A stretch of DNA of 64,000 nt from an uncultured Prevotella sp. (GTDB lineage: Bacteria; Bacteroidota; Bacteroidia; Bacteroidales; Bacteroidaceae). The stretch spans positions 1 through 64,000 of the forward strand of contig ONGP01000017.1 of NCBI GenBank assembly GCA_900317405.1, written 5' to 3'. Positions within the stretch are counted from its first letter, which is position 1, and every line of letters starts with the position of its first letter. Below, in pieces: positions 10,288 through 19,436 of the stretch. Below the pieces are notes generated by a model. That model was not told where the DNA came from, ran no database searches, and saw nothing but the letters and a program-made list of their open reading frames with translations. The position numbers and the translations under genes are program-made.

Positions 10288-11352
10288 TCAACGCCTTCCA
10301 TTTAAAATACCAGTAACCTTAGGCATATATTTATTCATAACCCAGAAGAGTGCTATACTAAGTAGAATAGCAGTAGTAATTGTCAGCAGATAATATGTAT
10401 AAAGCAAAATGTCATTGTTGATATAACTCACTACCTTATCTGCTATATGCATCAAAGGAGCTGTGAATAATCTGTGAACAGCAAAGATGAAGAACACACT
10501 AGACGTTAATAAAGTATTCTCATGACAATAATCTTTATTTATCAAATAGGTTATCAATGAAAACACTCCTACCTGAAGCAACATAGTAAACAAAAAATCT
10601 AAGTATTCATTCTCGATGAATACACTAAATGAACAAATAAAAACTGTTATTATCGATATAAATATAGGAATACGTCTCAAATAATTTATAAAAATAATAC
10701 GCATAATAGAAACATATGCACCTAAGCAGAAATAAGCTATGCCTACATTATTAATACCCGGTATATCTATCTTAAAGTCGATAAAACACAAGGTTATAAA
10801 TATCAGTAAAAAGAAATGACGAGTAAACTTTATAATTTTATATATAACAGGACTTAACAAACTAGTAACGAAAAGACACTGTATAAACCAGAATACACCC
10901 ACTAAGCAAGCTGGCTGATCATCGGGTAAATGACTTATTTGTCTTATATCCCAAAATATCCATAAGTAATCTGTCCAATTGAAATCTATTATACGCTTAT
11001 GTAAAAGTAACAGTAAATCTGGTTTAAAAAATTGTTGAAGGCATACTATACAAAAATATATGATATTCCATATAATATAAGGTATGAATATAGTATAGAA
11101 ACGTTTACGAAGTTTTGATTTATACAAACTTATATTAAACGTTCCTTCTTTAAAGAACAGTAAGCCTGAAATAAAAAAGAAAATTGGGACACTAACCCAT
11201 ATTAATTTAAGTGTTATTGAAAATAGAATAGAAAATAAGTACCTTGATTCTAATTCAGGATTAACTATTATAAAATTACAATGAATAGCTACGACAGCAG
11301 CTATCATTGGAAATCGAATAAAAGAAATAACTCGCGATGTAAGATTATCCAT
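10288..11352 (-). CDS. Acyltransferase family 3 membrane protein
   Basis: This 354-residue protein has about ten hydrophobic segments and the family opening RVISFIRFPMIAAVVAIHCN, with the conserved His in the first membrane segment. It also has WVSVPIFFFISGLLFF, typical of acyltransferase_3 proteins, which O-acylate surface sugars or peptidoglycan. The substrate is unknown. It is convergent with cotH and lies 10 bases downstream of nadA, so it may be read through from the nadA promoter. It is very AT-rich, like the cotH/porZ block. Confidence 0.8.
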   Translation of the reverse strand: MDNLTSRVISFIRFPMIAAVVAIHCNFIIVNPELESRYLFSILFSITLKLIWVSVPIFFFISGLLFFKEGTFNISLYKSKLRKRFYTIFIPYIIWNIIYFCIVCLQQFFKPDLLLLLHKRIIDFNWTDYLWIFWDIRQISHLPDDQPACLVGVFWFIQCLFVTSLLSPVIYKIIKFTRHFFLLIFITLCFIDFKIDIPGINNVGIAYFCLGAYVSIMRIIFINYLRRIPIFISIITVFICSFSVFIENEYLDFLFTMLLQVGVFSLITYLINKDYCHENTLLTSSVFFIFAVHRLFTAPLMHIADKVVSYINNDILLYTYYLLTITTAILLSIALFWVMNKYMPKVTGILNGRR

Positions 11353-11362
11353 TACATATCCC

Positions 11363-12310
11363 TTAGCTCAACTCCAGCATTCTATTTATGGGCTTTACGG
11401 CATCTTTTGCTATTTCTGGATCAACCTCTATCTGAGGGCTCATATTTTTAAGACAGTTGTATACCTTCTCAAGTGTATTTAGCTTCATATAATTACACTC
11501 GTTACAACTGCATTCCAGGCCGCTCTCGCTTATTTCTGGAGGCACAGGGATAAATTCCTTATTAGGACAGGTTCGCTGCATCTCGTGCAAAATACCAGCC
11601 TCTGTGGCCACAATAAACTGCGTATTGTCACTCTTTTGAGCGTAGTTAAGCATTGTGGCAGTTGATCCCTTAACTTCGGCTACAGCCAATACTGGAGCCT
11701 TACACTCCAAGTGAGCCATCACTATTGCATCAGGATATTGCTTCTTAAGTTCCAAAATCTTTGAAACAGAGAAACGTTCATGAACATGACAGCCACCATT
11801 CCAAAGTAACATCTGGCGACCTGTTACCTCATTAATATAATTACCTAGGTTATAATCAGGGCCAAAAATAAGTTTTGCATCCTTTGGAAGTTGGTCAACT
11901 ACCTTCTTGGCATTCCCACTTGTTACAACTACATCAGTCAATGCCTTGACAGCTGCTGTGGTGTTTACATAACTTATAACCTGATAGCCAGGATGCTCAT
12001 CCTTGAACTTTTTCAAGTCTTCAGCCTTACAACTATCGGCCAATGAACAACCAGCATTAAGATCAGGACAAAGCACAATCTTATCAGGAGAAAGCAACTT
12101 ACATGTTTCGGCCATAAAATGAACACCACACATAACCATTACTTTTGCATCAGTCTCTGCAGCCTTACGTGCCAAAGCAAGCGAATCACCTACAAAGTCG
12201 GCGATATCCTGAATATCACCTATCGTATAATAGTGAGCTAGAATTATAGCATCTTTTTCCTCACACATTCTACGAATATCTTTTTTCAGTTCCTCTGTTG
12301 TCAACATCAT
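11363..12310 (-). CDS. nadA: Quinolinate synthase A
   Basis: NadA condenses iminoaspartate with dihydroxyacetone phosphate to quinolinate in NAD biosynthesis, using a [4Fe-4S] cluster. Family signatures are AIILAHYYTIGDIQDIADFVGDS, VMCGVHFMAETCKLLSP (Cys61), NGGCHVHERF and the CSCNECNYMKLNT stretch. The 315-residue length is typical. NadB and NadC are not in the window, but nadD lies at 31 kb. A possible -7 element on the minus strand (TAATTTTGC, complement of 12515-12523) would give a leader of about 200 bases running through the DnaA-box region. Confidence 0.96.
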   Translation of the reverse strand: MMLTTEELKKDIRRMCEEKDAIILAHYYTIGDIQDIADFVGDSLALARKAAETDAKVMVMCGVHFMAETCKLLSPDKIVLCPDLNAGCSLADSCKAEDLKKFKDEHPGYQVISYVNTTAAVKALTDVVVTSGNAKKVVDQLPKDAKLIFGPDYNLGNYINEVTGRQMLLWNGGCHVHERFSVSKILELKKQYPDAIVMAHLECKAPVLAVAEVKGSTATMLNYAQKSDNTQFIVATEAGILHEMQRTCPNKEFIPVPPEISESGLECSCNECNYMKLNTLEKVYNCLKNMSPQIEVDPEIAKDAVKPINRMLELS

Positions 12311-12436
12311 ATAATATTTATTTTTCTTTTTATCTTTTATTTAAAAAATAGAATTAGTAGTATGATGTGCCGTGAATATCTTGATAACTTTTTGATGATT
12401 TTCTTGCCTATTTACTTATAAAACTAATAAGTTGGC

Positions 12437-12676
12437 TTTTCAACATCATTGTTTAATAGTTTCTCTCTGATAATGAACCACTAAGCACATTTATCCACAA
12501 TTTCCAATTTCGGTGCAAAATTAATAAGTTTATTATATATTTAAGCAAAAAAATGTGGAAATCTTGCGAAAATAAGCGTTATAACTATGTGGATATCCTC
12601 AAATCTATATATGGATGGTATAATTAACAAGTTATTAGTAGTAATATCCACACACTTATCAACAGTTTTTTCAACA
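12437..12676. other. Candidate chromosomal replication origin with clustered DnaA boxes
   Basis: The 410-base gap between divergent nadA and trmH is very AT-rich. It holds a perfect DnaA box TTATCCACA (12491-12499) and one-mismatch boxes at 12588-12596 (reverse orientation), 12644-12652 (ATATCCACA) and 12656-12664 (TTATCAACA). Weaker ones lie at 12554-12562, 12437-12445 and 12668-12676. Four boxes within one mismatch in 175 bases is well above chance. AT-rich blocks such as 12520-12550 and 12600-12640 could be unwinding elements. No dnaA gene is adjacent and strand bias of flanking genes does not help, so the call rests on the boxes alone. Confidence 0.55.
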
Positions 12677-12704
12677 ATTGTTTGGTAGTTTACAATCTTA
12701 GTAT

Positions 12705-12713
12705 TAATTTTGC
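12705..12713 (+). promoter_or_regulatory. -7 promoter element for the TrmH-type gene
   Basis: TAATTTTGC fits TAnnTTTGC, with a TTTG at 12681-12684 at -33 spacing (20 bp). The ATG at 12721 lies 7 bases beyond the box, leaving almost no leader. The box rules out the upstream TTG at 12682 as the start. Confidence 0.65.
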
Positions 12714-12720
12714 AGGCAGA

Positions 12721-13251
12721 ATGAAGAAGTTACGTACAATAGAAATGCAACGTTTGTCTGTAGATGAGTTTAAGCAGGCAAATAAATTACCACTTATTGT
12801 GGTACTTGATGATGTGCGATCAATGCATAATGTGGGTAGTGTGTTCCGCACTGGTGACGCTTTTCGTATAGAGGCTGTTTATCTTTGTGGTATAACCAGT
12901 ACACCACCAATGGCTGAGATTCATAAAACAGCTCTAGGTGCTGAGGATAGTGTAGAATGGAGATATTTTGATACAGCTCTCGAAGCTGTCGAAGCGTTGA
13001 AGTCTGATGGTTATGAAGTTTATTCAGTTGAACAGGCTCATGGATCAACCATGCTCCAAAACTTTACACCTATTAATAATAATAAGTATGCCGTAGTTTT
13101 AGGAAATGAAGTAAAGGGTGTACATCAGGAAGTAATAGATGCATCGGATGGATGTTTGGAGATACCGCAGTTTGGTACCAAGCATTCTATGAATGTTTCA
13201 GTTACAGGTGGTATTATCATCTGGCATTTTGCTAAAAACATCATTCTCTGA
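12721..13251 (+). CDS. TrmH/SpoU family RNA 2'-O-methyltransferase
   Basis: The 176-residue protein shows the three SPOUT motifs: NVGSVFRTGDAF (motif 1), VVLGNEVKGV (motif 2) and IPQFGTKHSMNVSVTGGI (motif 3). These form the trefoil knot that binds S-adenosylmethionine. The enzyme methylates ribose 2'-OH in tRNA or rRNA; which RNA is unknown. The frame is open upstream to a TTG at 12682, but the promoter box at 12705-12713 lies inside that extension, so the ATG at 12721 was chosen. Confidence 0.88.
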   Translation: MKKLRTIEMQRLSVDEFKQANKLPLIVVLDDVRSMHNVGSVFRTGDAFRIEAVYLCGITSTPPMAEIHKTALGAEDSVEWRYFDTALEAVEALKSDGYEVYSVEQAHGSTMLQNFTPINNNKYAVVLGNEVKGVHQEVIDASDGCLEIPQFGTKHSMNVSVTGGIIIWHFAKNIIL

Positions 13252-13324
13252 AAATAAATTTTTGCTTTGGTGTCACATTTTTATTTGTTATGCGTATTAA
13301 GGATAAAAGCAACAAGCAAAAAGA

Positions 13325-14002
13325 ATGACAACAGAGGAGTTTCAACAACAGGCAGAAGAGCTTAGGCTTAATCTTATCAGTGTAGCTCAGAAATATCTGG
13401 GCACTACTGATGAGGCTGAGGACATTGTACAGGATACGATGGTGAAGCTCTGGCTGATGCGCGAACAACTTGTTTCGCCTATTTCAGCTTTTGCCTGTAT
13501 GGTTACTCGCCACTTATGTATCGATTGTCTGCGCAGAAAGCATCCCACAGTAGATATTACTCAATTATCTTACGAAGAAGATCTGAGCGATGATGGCGAG
13601 CAGATAGAACAGATGCTGCGCGTTATCGACACACTTCCTTCAACACAACGAACCATTCTGCGTATGCATCATCTGCAAGGTATGAAAACCAGGGAGATTG
13701 CTATCGTACTTGGTTCAACGGAGGTAGCTGTGCGTAAAACGCTGAGTAGAGCCAGATCGATGGTGCGCAAACGCTTGATAGCTATATTTGCAGCCGCATC
13801 GTTGCTGATAGGTATATCGATGGTAACAGTTCATGTGCTGAAAGTAGAAAGCAGCGATGAATGTGTGGCTTATGTATATGGTAAGAAATATACCGACCAG
13901 CAGACTGTTATGGCTGAGATGAAGCGAACAATGGGTGAGATGACTGAGGATAATACTCAGAATGAGATAGAACAACAGTTGAACGATTTATTTAGCAATT
14001 AA
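13325..14002 (+). CDS. ECF-type sigma factor with C-terminal membrane segment and tail
   Basis: Residues about 10-75 form sigma region 2 (DEAEDIVQDTMVKLWLMRE) and about 100-150 region 4 (LPSTQRTILRMHHLQGMKTREIA with a helix-turn-helix). Unusually, the protein does not end there: residues 151-172 are a strongly hydrophobic segment, followed by a 53-residue acidic tail (AYVYGKKYTDQQTVMAEMKR onward). A plain ECF sigma factor would stop near residue 160-170. The tail resembles the C-terminal part that Bacteroidales anti-sigma-like partners carry after their membrane helix, so sigma and membrane tether may be fused; this is inference. Two envelope-type genes follow at 8- and 13-base spacing. Confidence 0.85.
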   Translation: MTTEEFQQQAEELRLNLISVAQKYLGTTDEAEDIVQDTMVKLWLMREQLVSPISAFACMVTRHLCIDCLRRKHPTVDITQLSYEEDLSDDGEQIEQMLRVIDTLPSTQRTILRMHHLQGMKTREIAIVLGSTEVAVRKTLSRARSMVRKRLIAIFAAASLLIGISMVTVHVLKVESSDECVAYVYGKKYTDQQTVMAEMKRTMGEMTEDNTQNEIEQQLNDLFSN

Positions 14003-14009
14003 AAGAGAT

Positions 14010-14456
14010 ATGAAACGAGTACTGATGATTTTCATGGCGTGTTTTTGGATGCTGCTTACAGCCAATGCACAGAGTGGACTGAACATAGAACTTCTCTTTG
14101 CAGGGAAGATTATCCCCCAGCAGCGAATGGTTGAGACACGAGTTAAGGGTAAGATGCTCTCCAAGTATCAGCTTACCTTATTCCGCAGTGTGCGCTTTCA
14201 GGCCAACAACAAGCAGGAGATAAATCGTGTTCACGATCTGATAGAGCTCGATATCAAAAAGAATCCTGGTTTTGCTTATGGAGAGAATTACTCAAGCAAG
14301 AAGAGTCATTCTAAAGAAACATTTATGTTGCAACTTCCAAAGCAGGGAAACCAGAACCGTTTCCTGTGCTATAAGCGCAATGGCGAAGAAGTTACGGTTA
14401 TCTATATGGAAGGTACGCTCAATTCACTAGATACATTACGAGAATTAATTAAATAA
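14010..14456 (+). CDS. Secreted hypothetical protein of the sigma cluster (possibly DUF6108)
   Basis: The 148-residue product has a signal peptide (ending near ANAQ, about residue 21) and a mature domain starting SGLNIELLFAGKIIPQQRMVE. It looks like small periplasmic proteins that accompany ECF sigma genes in Bacteroidales (perhaps DUF6108), but I do not recognise a function. It lies 7 bases after the sigma gene and 12 bases before the next envelope protein, so the three are probably one operon. Confidence 0.7.
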   Translation: MKRVLMIFMACFWMLLTANAQSGLNIELLFAGKIIPQQRMVETRVKGKMLSKYQLTLFRSVRFQANNKQEINRVHDLIELDIKKNPGFAYGENYSSKKSHSKETFMLQLPKQGNQNRFLCYKRNGEEVTVIYMEGTLNSLDTLRELIK

Positions 14457-14468
14457 AAATATTACGAT

Positions 14469-15353
14469 ATGAAAAAACTATTTATTATGATGCTTCTGGC
14501 TGTATCAGCCACTGCAAATGCAACAAAAGTTGCCGACAACGATACCCTGACCATCCTTAAACCTCAAAAGGTACACATCATCACTGGTGATTCTATTCAG
14601 AAAATAAAGGTTTATGGACGTGAAAACGACTCGCAATATCGATACGAGAGTAAGATTCTGCTAGTAGATTCGAACTATGTAAGCGAAACTAGTATAAATA
14701 AAGATACATGGAATTTTGATTTTGTTAAGAAATATAGCGTAGGTACAGGTTATCCATTGAAATCAAATACAGCCAGTATGCGTCTGGCTATTGGTCTTAC
14801 TTATGGTGCCAATGCAAAATATAGTAGTTCACAGTCGGTAGGCAGCTCATGGGAGATAATGTGGACAATTATGGAATGGGAGAAATTTAAGTATGGTAAG
14901 CATAATGGTTTCTCTGTGGGATTTGGTGTTGATTGGCGTAATTTCCGTATCGATGGTCGTCAATATTTTTATAAGGCCGATGATGGAATGCTGTCAGAAC
15001 AGAACTATCCTGCAGGATATGAACCAGATTTCTCACGTATCAAGGTATTCAGTTTGCAGATTCCTATCATGTGGAAGTATCGTACCAAGAAAATGAATTT
15101 TGGCTTAGGTCCGGTTATAAACTTCAACACATATGCCAGCATCAAGAACAGATATCGAGATGCTGATGGTGCGAAACATAAGGATGTGTATAAGCAGATT
15201 CACCAGCGTCCTATCACCGTAGATATTATGGGCGAAGTTAGTATCCATAACTGGATAAGCATTTATGCTAAATACTCGCCAATGACGATACTTAACTCTA
15301 CTTATGGTAGTGACATTAATTTCCAACCTGTATCATTTGGTATATATTTCTGA
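14469..15353 (+). CDS. Predicted outer-membrane beta-barrel protein
   Basis: The 294-residue protein has a signal peptide (MKKLFIMMLLAVSATANA). Alternating hydrophobic and aromatic strands in the C-terminal 200 residues (for example RLAIGLTYGAN, FSVGFGVDWRNFRI, MNFGLGPVINFNTYA) end in FGIYF, as expected for a barrel protein with a terminal aromatic. No specific family was recognised. As last gene of the sigma operon it could be the envelope component being monitored or controlled. A strong terminator follows. Confidence 0.72.
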   Translation: MKKLFIMMLLAVSATANATKVADNDTLTILKPQKVHIITGDSIQKIKVYGRENDSQYRYESKILLVDSNYVSETSINKDTWNFDFVKKYSVGTGYPLKSNTASMRLAIGLTYGANAKYSSSQSVGSSWEIMWTIMEWEKFKYGKHNGFSVGFGVDWRNFRIDGRQYFYKADDGMLSEQNYPAGYEPDFSRIKVFSLQIPIMWKYRTKKMNFGLGPVINFNTYASIKNRYRDADGAKHKDVYKQIHQRPITVDIMGEVSIHNWISIYAKYSPMTILNSTYGSDINFQPVSFGIYF

Positions 15354-15378
15354 TATAAATTAGGTGTTAAAACTAAAG

Positions 15379-15412
15379 AAATCCCACAGAAGTTTTGTAT
15401 TCTGTGGGATTT
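15379..15412 (+). terminator. Rho-independent terminator after the sigma operon
   Basis: A perfect 13-bp stem (15379-15391 with 15400-15412, core ATCCCACAGAA) and an 8-base loop are followed by a T-run, 25 bases after the barrel gene. Confidence 0.9.
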
Positions 15413-15420
15413 TTCGTAAC

Positions 15421-15500
15421 TTTGAGCTTCGCTCGAAGGTACTTTCGTTCGGAAAAATCCAAATTTATTTGGTTTTTCGCTCACTTATTCGTACCTTTGC
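15421..15500 (+). repeat. Intergenic repeat-like promoter element before metG
   Basis: The segment contains short palindromes (GAGC-ttc-GCTC; CGAAGGTACTTTCG) followed by a TTTGG -33 box at 15468-15472 and a perfect -7 box TACCTTTGC at 15492-15500. Its 3' half, including CTCACTTATTCGTA just ahead of the -7 box, recurs almost unchanged at 37797-37837 before an unrelated gene. I take it as a repeated mobile or amplified promoter cassette. Confidence 0.6.
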
Positions 15501-15529
15501 AGCCAAAATAATAAATACGTATTTAAGGA

Positions 15530-17596
15530 ATGGAAAACAAGAATTACAAGCGTACGACCGTTACGTCGGCGCTACCCTACGCTAATGGCGGCGTACATAT
15601 CGGACACCTGGCTGGTGTATATGTACCTGCTGATATCTATGTGCGCTATCTTAGACTGAAGAAGCGCGAGGTATTGTTTATCGGAGGTAGTGATGAGCAT
15701 GGTGTGCCCATTACAGTTCGTGCCCGTAAGGAGGGTATTACACCTCAGGATGTTGTAGACCGCTATCATAAGATGATTAAGGATTCGTTCGAGGAATTTG
15801 GTATCTCGTTCGATATCTATAGCCGTACTACCAGTGAGACTCATCATAAGTTTGCTGCAGAGTGGTTTAAGAAACTTTACGACGAAGGCAAACTGACTGA
15901 GGAGACTACTGAGCAGTTGTACGACGAGGAGGCTAAGCAGTTCCTGGCCGACCGCTATGTAACTGGTGAGTGTCCTCATTGCCACAACGAGGGCGCATAT
16001 GGCGACCAGTGTGAGAAGTGCGGACGCGACCTTTCGCCTACTGAGCTTATTAATCCTAAGTCTACTATCTCTGGTTCTACACCTGTGCTTAAGAAGACAA
16101 AGAACTGGTATCTGCCTTTGAACGAGTATCAGGACTGGTTGAAGCAGTGGATTCTGGAGGAGCACAAGGAGTGGCGTCCAAACGTATATGGACAGTGCAA
16201 GAGCTGGCTTGATATGGATCTGCAGCCACGTGCAATGACTCGCGACTTGGATTGGGGTATCCCTGTGCCTGTAAAGGATGCTGAGGGTAAAGTACTTTAT
16301 GTTTGGTTCGATGCTCCTATCGGCTATGTATCAAACACCAAGGAACTCTGCGAGAAGGAACCTGAGAAGTGGGGCAACTGGGAAAAGTGGTGGCAGGATG
16401 AGGATACTCGTCTGGTTCACTTCATCGGTAAGGATAATATCGTATTCCACTGCATCATCTTCCCTGTTATGATGAAGGCTCACGGCAAGTATATCATGCC
16501 TGATAACGTACCTGCCAACGAGTTCCTGAATCTGGAGAATGATAAGATCTCAACCTCACGCAACTGGGCTGTATGGCTCCACGAGTATTTGGTTGATATG
16601 CCTGGTAAGCAGGATGTATTGCGCTATGTACTGACAGCCAATGCCCCTGAGACTAAGGATAATAACTTTACTTGGAAGGATTTCCAGGATCGCAACAACA
16701 ACGAGTTGGTTGCTGTTTATGGTAACTTTGTAAACCGTGCTCTCCAGCTCACCAAGAAGTACTGGAACGGTGTAGTTCCTGCTTGTGGCGAGTTGCAGGA
16801 TGTAGATAAGCAGGCTCTTGAAGAGTTCAAGGATGTAAAGGCTAAGGTTGAGGCTCTGTTGGAGCAGTTCAAGTTCCGCGATGCTCAGTTCGAGGCTATG
16901 AATCTGGCTCGTATCGGTAACCGATATATCACAGAGTGTGAGCCTTGGAAGGTTTGGAAGACCGATCCAAAGCGTTGTGAGACTATCTTGAATATCTGTT
17001 TGCAGCTTACAGCTAACCTTGCTATCGCATTCGAGCCATTCCTGCCATTCAGCAGTAAGAAGCTCCGCGAGATGCTGAACATCAGCAGCTTCGAGTGGGA
17101 GCAGTTGGGTAGCACCGACCTCCTGGAGGCTGGTCATCAGTTGGGCGAGCCTGCTCTGCTGTTCGAGAAGATTGAGGATGAGGTAATCCAGAAGCAGCTC
17201 GATAAGCTCGAGGCTACCAAGAAGGCCAACGAGGCAGCTAACTATAAGGCAGCTCCTATCAAGGATACAGTTAGCTTCGAGGAGTTTGAGAAGCTTGACA
17301 TCCGTGTGGGCTTGGTTAAGGATTGTCAGAAAGTGAAGAAGAGCAAGAAACTCCTGCAGTTTACCATCGACGATGGTTCAGGTACCGATCGCACTATCTG
17401 CTCTGGTATCGCTGCTTTCTATGATAAGCCTGAGGAACTCATTGGTAAGCGAATCCTCTTCGTGGCCAACTTTGCTCCTCGCAATATGATGGGTATCGAG
17501 AGTCAGGGTATGATTCTTAGCGCTGTTGATGCTGACGAAAGCCTCAGCGTAGTAACAACAACAAAGGACGTAAAGCCTGGTAGTCAGGTAGGATAA
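15530..17596 (+). CDS. metG: Methionyl-tRNA synthetase
   Basis: This enzyme charges tRNA-Met. HIGH is intact at residues 23-26, the zinc knuckle cysteines are at about 148, 151, 161 and 164 (CPHC and CEKC), and the KMSKS loop appears as KISTS at 339-343. After the anticodon-binding domain, the last about 110 residues form an EMAP-II/Trbp111-like tRNA-binding domain ([11 protein letters not shown] onward, ending with [14 protein letters not shown]). The length of 688 residues is normal. It has its own promoter at 15492-15500 and is followed at 13 bases by a surface-glycan gene, so a housekeeping promoter drives the glycan operon. Confidence 0.98.
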   Translation: MENKNYKRTTVTSALPYANGGVHIGHLAGVYVPADIYVRYLRLKKREVLFIGGSDEHGVPITVRARKEGITPQDVVDRYHKMIKDSFEEFGISFDIYSRTTSETHHKFAAEWFKKLYDEGKLTEETTEQLYDEEAKQFLADRYVTGECPHCHNEGAYGDQCEKCGRDLSPTELINPKSTISGSTPVLKKTKNWYLPLNEYQDWLKQWILEEHKEWRPNVYGQCKSWLDMDLQPRAMTRDLDWGIPVPVKDAEGKVLYVWFDAPIGYVSNTKELCEKEPEKWGNWEKWWQDEDTRLVHFIGKDNIVFHCIIFPVMMKAHGKYIMPDNVPANEFLNLENDKISTSRNWAVWLHEYLVDMPGKQDVLRYVLTANAPETKDNNFTWKDFQDRNNNELVAVYGNFVNRALQLTKKYWNGVVPACGELQDVDKQALEEFKDVKAKVEALLEQFKFRDAQFEAMNLARIGNRYITECEPWKVWKTDPKRCETILNICLQLTANLAIAFEPFLPFSSKKLREMLNISSFEWEQLGSTDLLEAGHQLGEPALLFEKIEDEVIQKQLDKLEATKKANEAANYKAAPIKDTVSFEEFEKLDIRVGLVKDCQKVKKSKKLLQFTIDDGSGTDRTICSGIAAFYDKPEELIGKRILFVANFAPRNMMGIESQGMILSAVDADESLSVVTTTKDVKPGSQVG

Positions 17597-17609
17597 ACAA
17601 GTAACAGAT

Positions 17610-19430
17610 ATGCAAGCAATAATTCTAGCAGCAGGTATGGGTCGCAGACTTGGCGACTATACCAAGGATAATACCAAGTGTATGGTGCCAGTAAATGGTG
17701 TGCGACTCATTGACCGGCTGCTGGGACAGCTTGCTAAACAAAAACTGCAACGAGTAGTTATCGTTGTAGGTTATAAAGGCAAGGAGCTTCGCGAATATAT
17801 TGGTAATCGCTACGATGGCCAGTTGAATATCGAATTCGCTGAGAATCCTGTCTACGACAAGACAAACAACATTTATTCGCTAGCTATCGTCAAGGATAAG
17901 TTGCAGGAGGATGATACATTGCTTATCGAGAGCGATCTCATCTTCAGCGACAATATTATCCCTATGATAGTAGGGAATACTAATCCTAACCTTGCACTTG
18001 TGGCAAAGTACGAGACGTGGATGGATGGCACGATGGTACGTCTGGATGATGATAATAACATCGTAAACTTTATATCGAAAGACGCCTTCGACTACAATGA
18101 TGTTGACTCTTATTACAAGACTGTAAACATCTATAAGCTTAGCAAGCAGTTCTCTCAACACAAGTATGTGCCTTTCCTCGATGCTTATACTAAGGCAGTA
18201 GGTAATAATGAGTATTATGAAAATGTGCTGCGAATAATTTCGCTGCTCAATAGTCATGATATGAAAGCATTGCCAATAGGTAATGAGAAGTGGTATGAGA
18301 TTGACGACAAGCAGGATTTGGATATTGCTGAGGCTCTGTTTGCCGATGAAAAAGATGTTCTGCGTAAGTACTACGGACGTTATGGTGGTTTCTGGCGATT
18401 TCCACAAATGCTTGATTTCTGTTATCTGGTAAATCCTTATTTCCCAAGTCGCAGAATGAAGGACGAGTTGCGTAGTAATTTCGATACGCTGTTAACTGAA
18501 TATCCTTCAGGTATGAAGGTTAATACGTTGATAGCCAGTAAGTGCTTTGGTGTGAGCGAACAATATATTGTTCCTGGCAATGGTGCGGCTGAACTTATCA
18601 AAGTGTTGATGGAGGATTCGCAGGGAAAGACAGGTTTCATCCGTCCTACCTTCGAGGAATATCCCAATCGTCATGATAAGGATAGTCAGGTAACATTTGT
18701 ACCACAGAATGATGATTATCGCTATACAGCCGATGACTTGATGAACTTCTTTGTTGATAAGGATATCAAGACACTTATGCTGATAAATCCAGACAATCCA
18801 TCAGGTAACTTTATACCTAAGGCAGATGTGCTAAGATTAGCCCAATGGAGTGAAGAGCACAGTATCCGTCTGGTTGTGGATGAGAGTTTTGTAGACTTCA
18901 GCATTGATTATGCGACTAACTCATTGTTGTCAGACGAGATTCTAGAAACCTATCCACATATGGCTGTGATGAAGAGTATTTCTAAGAGTTATGGTGTGCC
19001 AGGACTTCGTTTGGGTATTCTTGCTTCGGCTAATAAAGAGCTAATAGCACGTATAAAGAGGGAGGTATCGATATGGAACATCAACTCGTTTGGAGAGTTC
19101 TTTATGCAGATCTATAATAAGTACGAGAAAGACTATCAGCGAGCTTGTCAGAAATTCGTTGATGAGCGTGATCGCTTTGAGGCTTCTCTGCGTACTATTC
19201 CTTTCCTTCGTGTCATGCCGTCTCAGGCCAACTATTTCCTTTGCGAAGTATTGCCGCCATATACTGCAAGCGAAATTGTAATATATATGCTTAAGCAGCA
19301 CAATATCCTTACTCGTGACTGCAGTGGAAAAACAGGATTAAACCCTGATAAACAGTATATGCGTATTGCAGTTCGCAATACAGAAGACAATACCCGTCTT
19401 GTAGAAGCATTAATGACTATTGCAAAATAA
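17610..19430 (+). CDS. Fused sugar/alcohol-phosphate nucleotidyltransferase and PLP aminotransferase-fold enzyme
   Basis: The first about 240 residues are an NTP_transferase domain with LAAGMGRRL (6-14), KCMVPVNG (23-30) and the metal-binding ESDLIF with Asp109, similar to LicC-type phosphocholine cytidylyltransferases. From about residue 254 a class I/II PLP domain follows, of the HisC/CobD type: NPDNPSGNF, VDESFVDF (Asp424) and SISKSYGVPGLRLG with the PLP Lys459. CobD-like enzymes can decarboxylate phospho-amino acids, so one reasonable inference is conversion of phosphoserine to phosphoethanolamine followed by CDP activation. A plain aminotransferase role is equally open. The downstream CDP-glycerol transferase-like gene fits a CDP-activated product. 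Confidence 0.85.
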   Translation: MQAIILAAGMGRRLGDYTKDNTKCMVPVNGVRLIDRLLGQLAKQKLQRVVIVVGYKGKELREYIGNRYDGQLNIEFAENPVYDKTNNIYSLAIVKDKLQEDDTLLIESDLIFSDNIIPMIVGNTNPNLALVAKYETWMDGTMVRLDDDNNIVNFISKDAFDYNDVDSYYKTVNIYKLSKQFSQHKYVPFLDAYTKAVGNNEYYENVLRIISLLNSHDMKALPIGNEKWYEIDDKQDLDIAEALFADEKDVLRKYYGRYGGFWRFPQMLDFCYLVNPYFPSRRMKDELRSNFDTLLTEYPSGMKVNTLIASKCFGVSEQYIVPGNGAAELIKVLMEDSQGKTGFIRPTFEEYPNRHDKDSQVTFVPQNDDYRYTADDLMNFFVDKDIKTLMLINPDNPSGNFIPKADVLRLAQWSEEHSIRLVVDESFVDFSIDYATNSLLSDEILETYPHMAVMKSISKSYGVPGLRLGILASANKELIARIKREVSIWNINSFGEFFMQIYNKYEKDYQRACQKFVDERDRFEASLRTIPFLRVMPSQANYFLCEVLPPYTASEIVIYMLKQHNILTRDCSGKTGLNPDKQYMRIAVRNTEDNTRLVEALMTIAK

Positions 19431-19436
19431 AGTGAT

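Noticed and set aside
12682-12720. TTG start extending the TrmH-type protein by 13 residues
   Set aside because: A -7 promoter box lies inside the extension and the family begins at the ATG at 12721.
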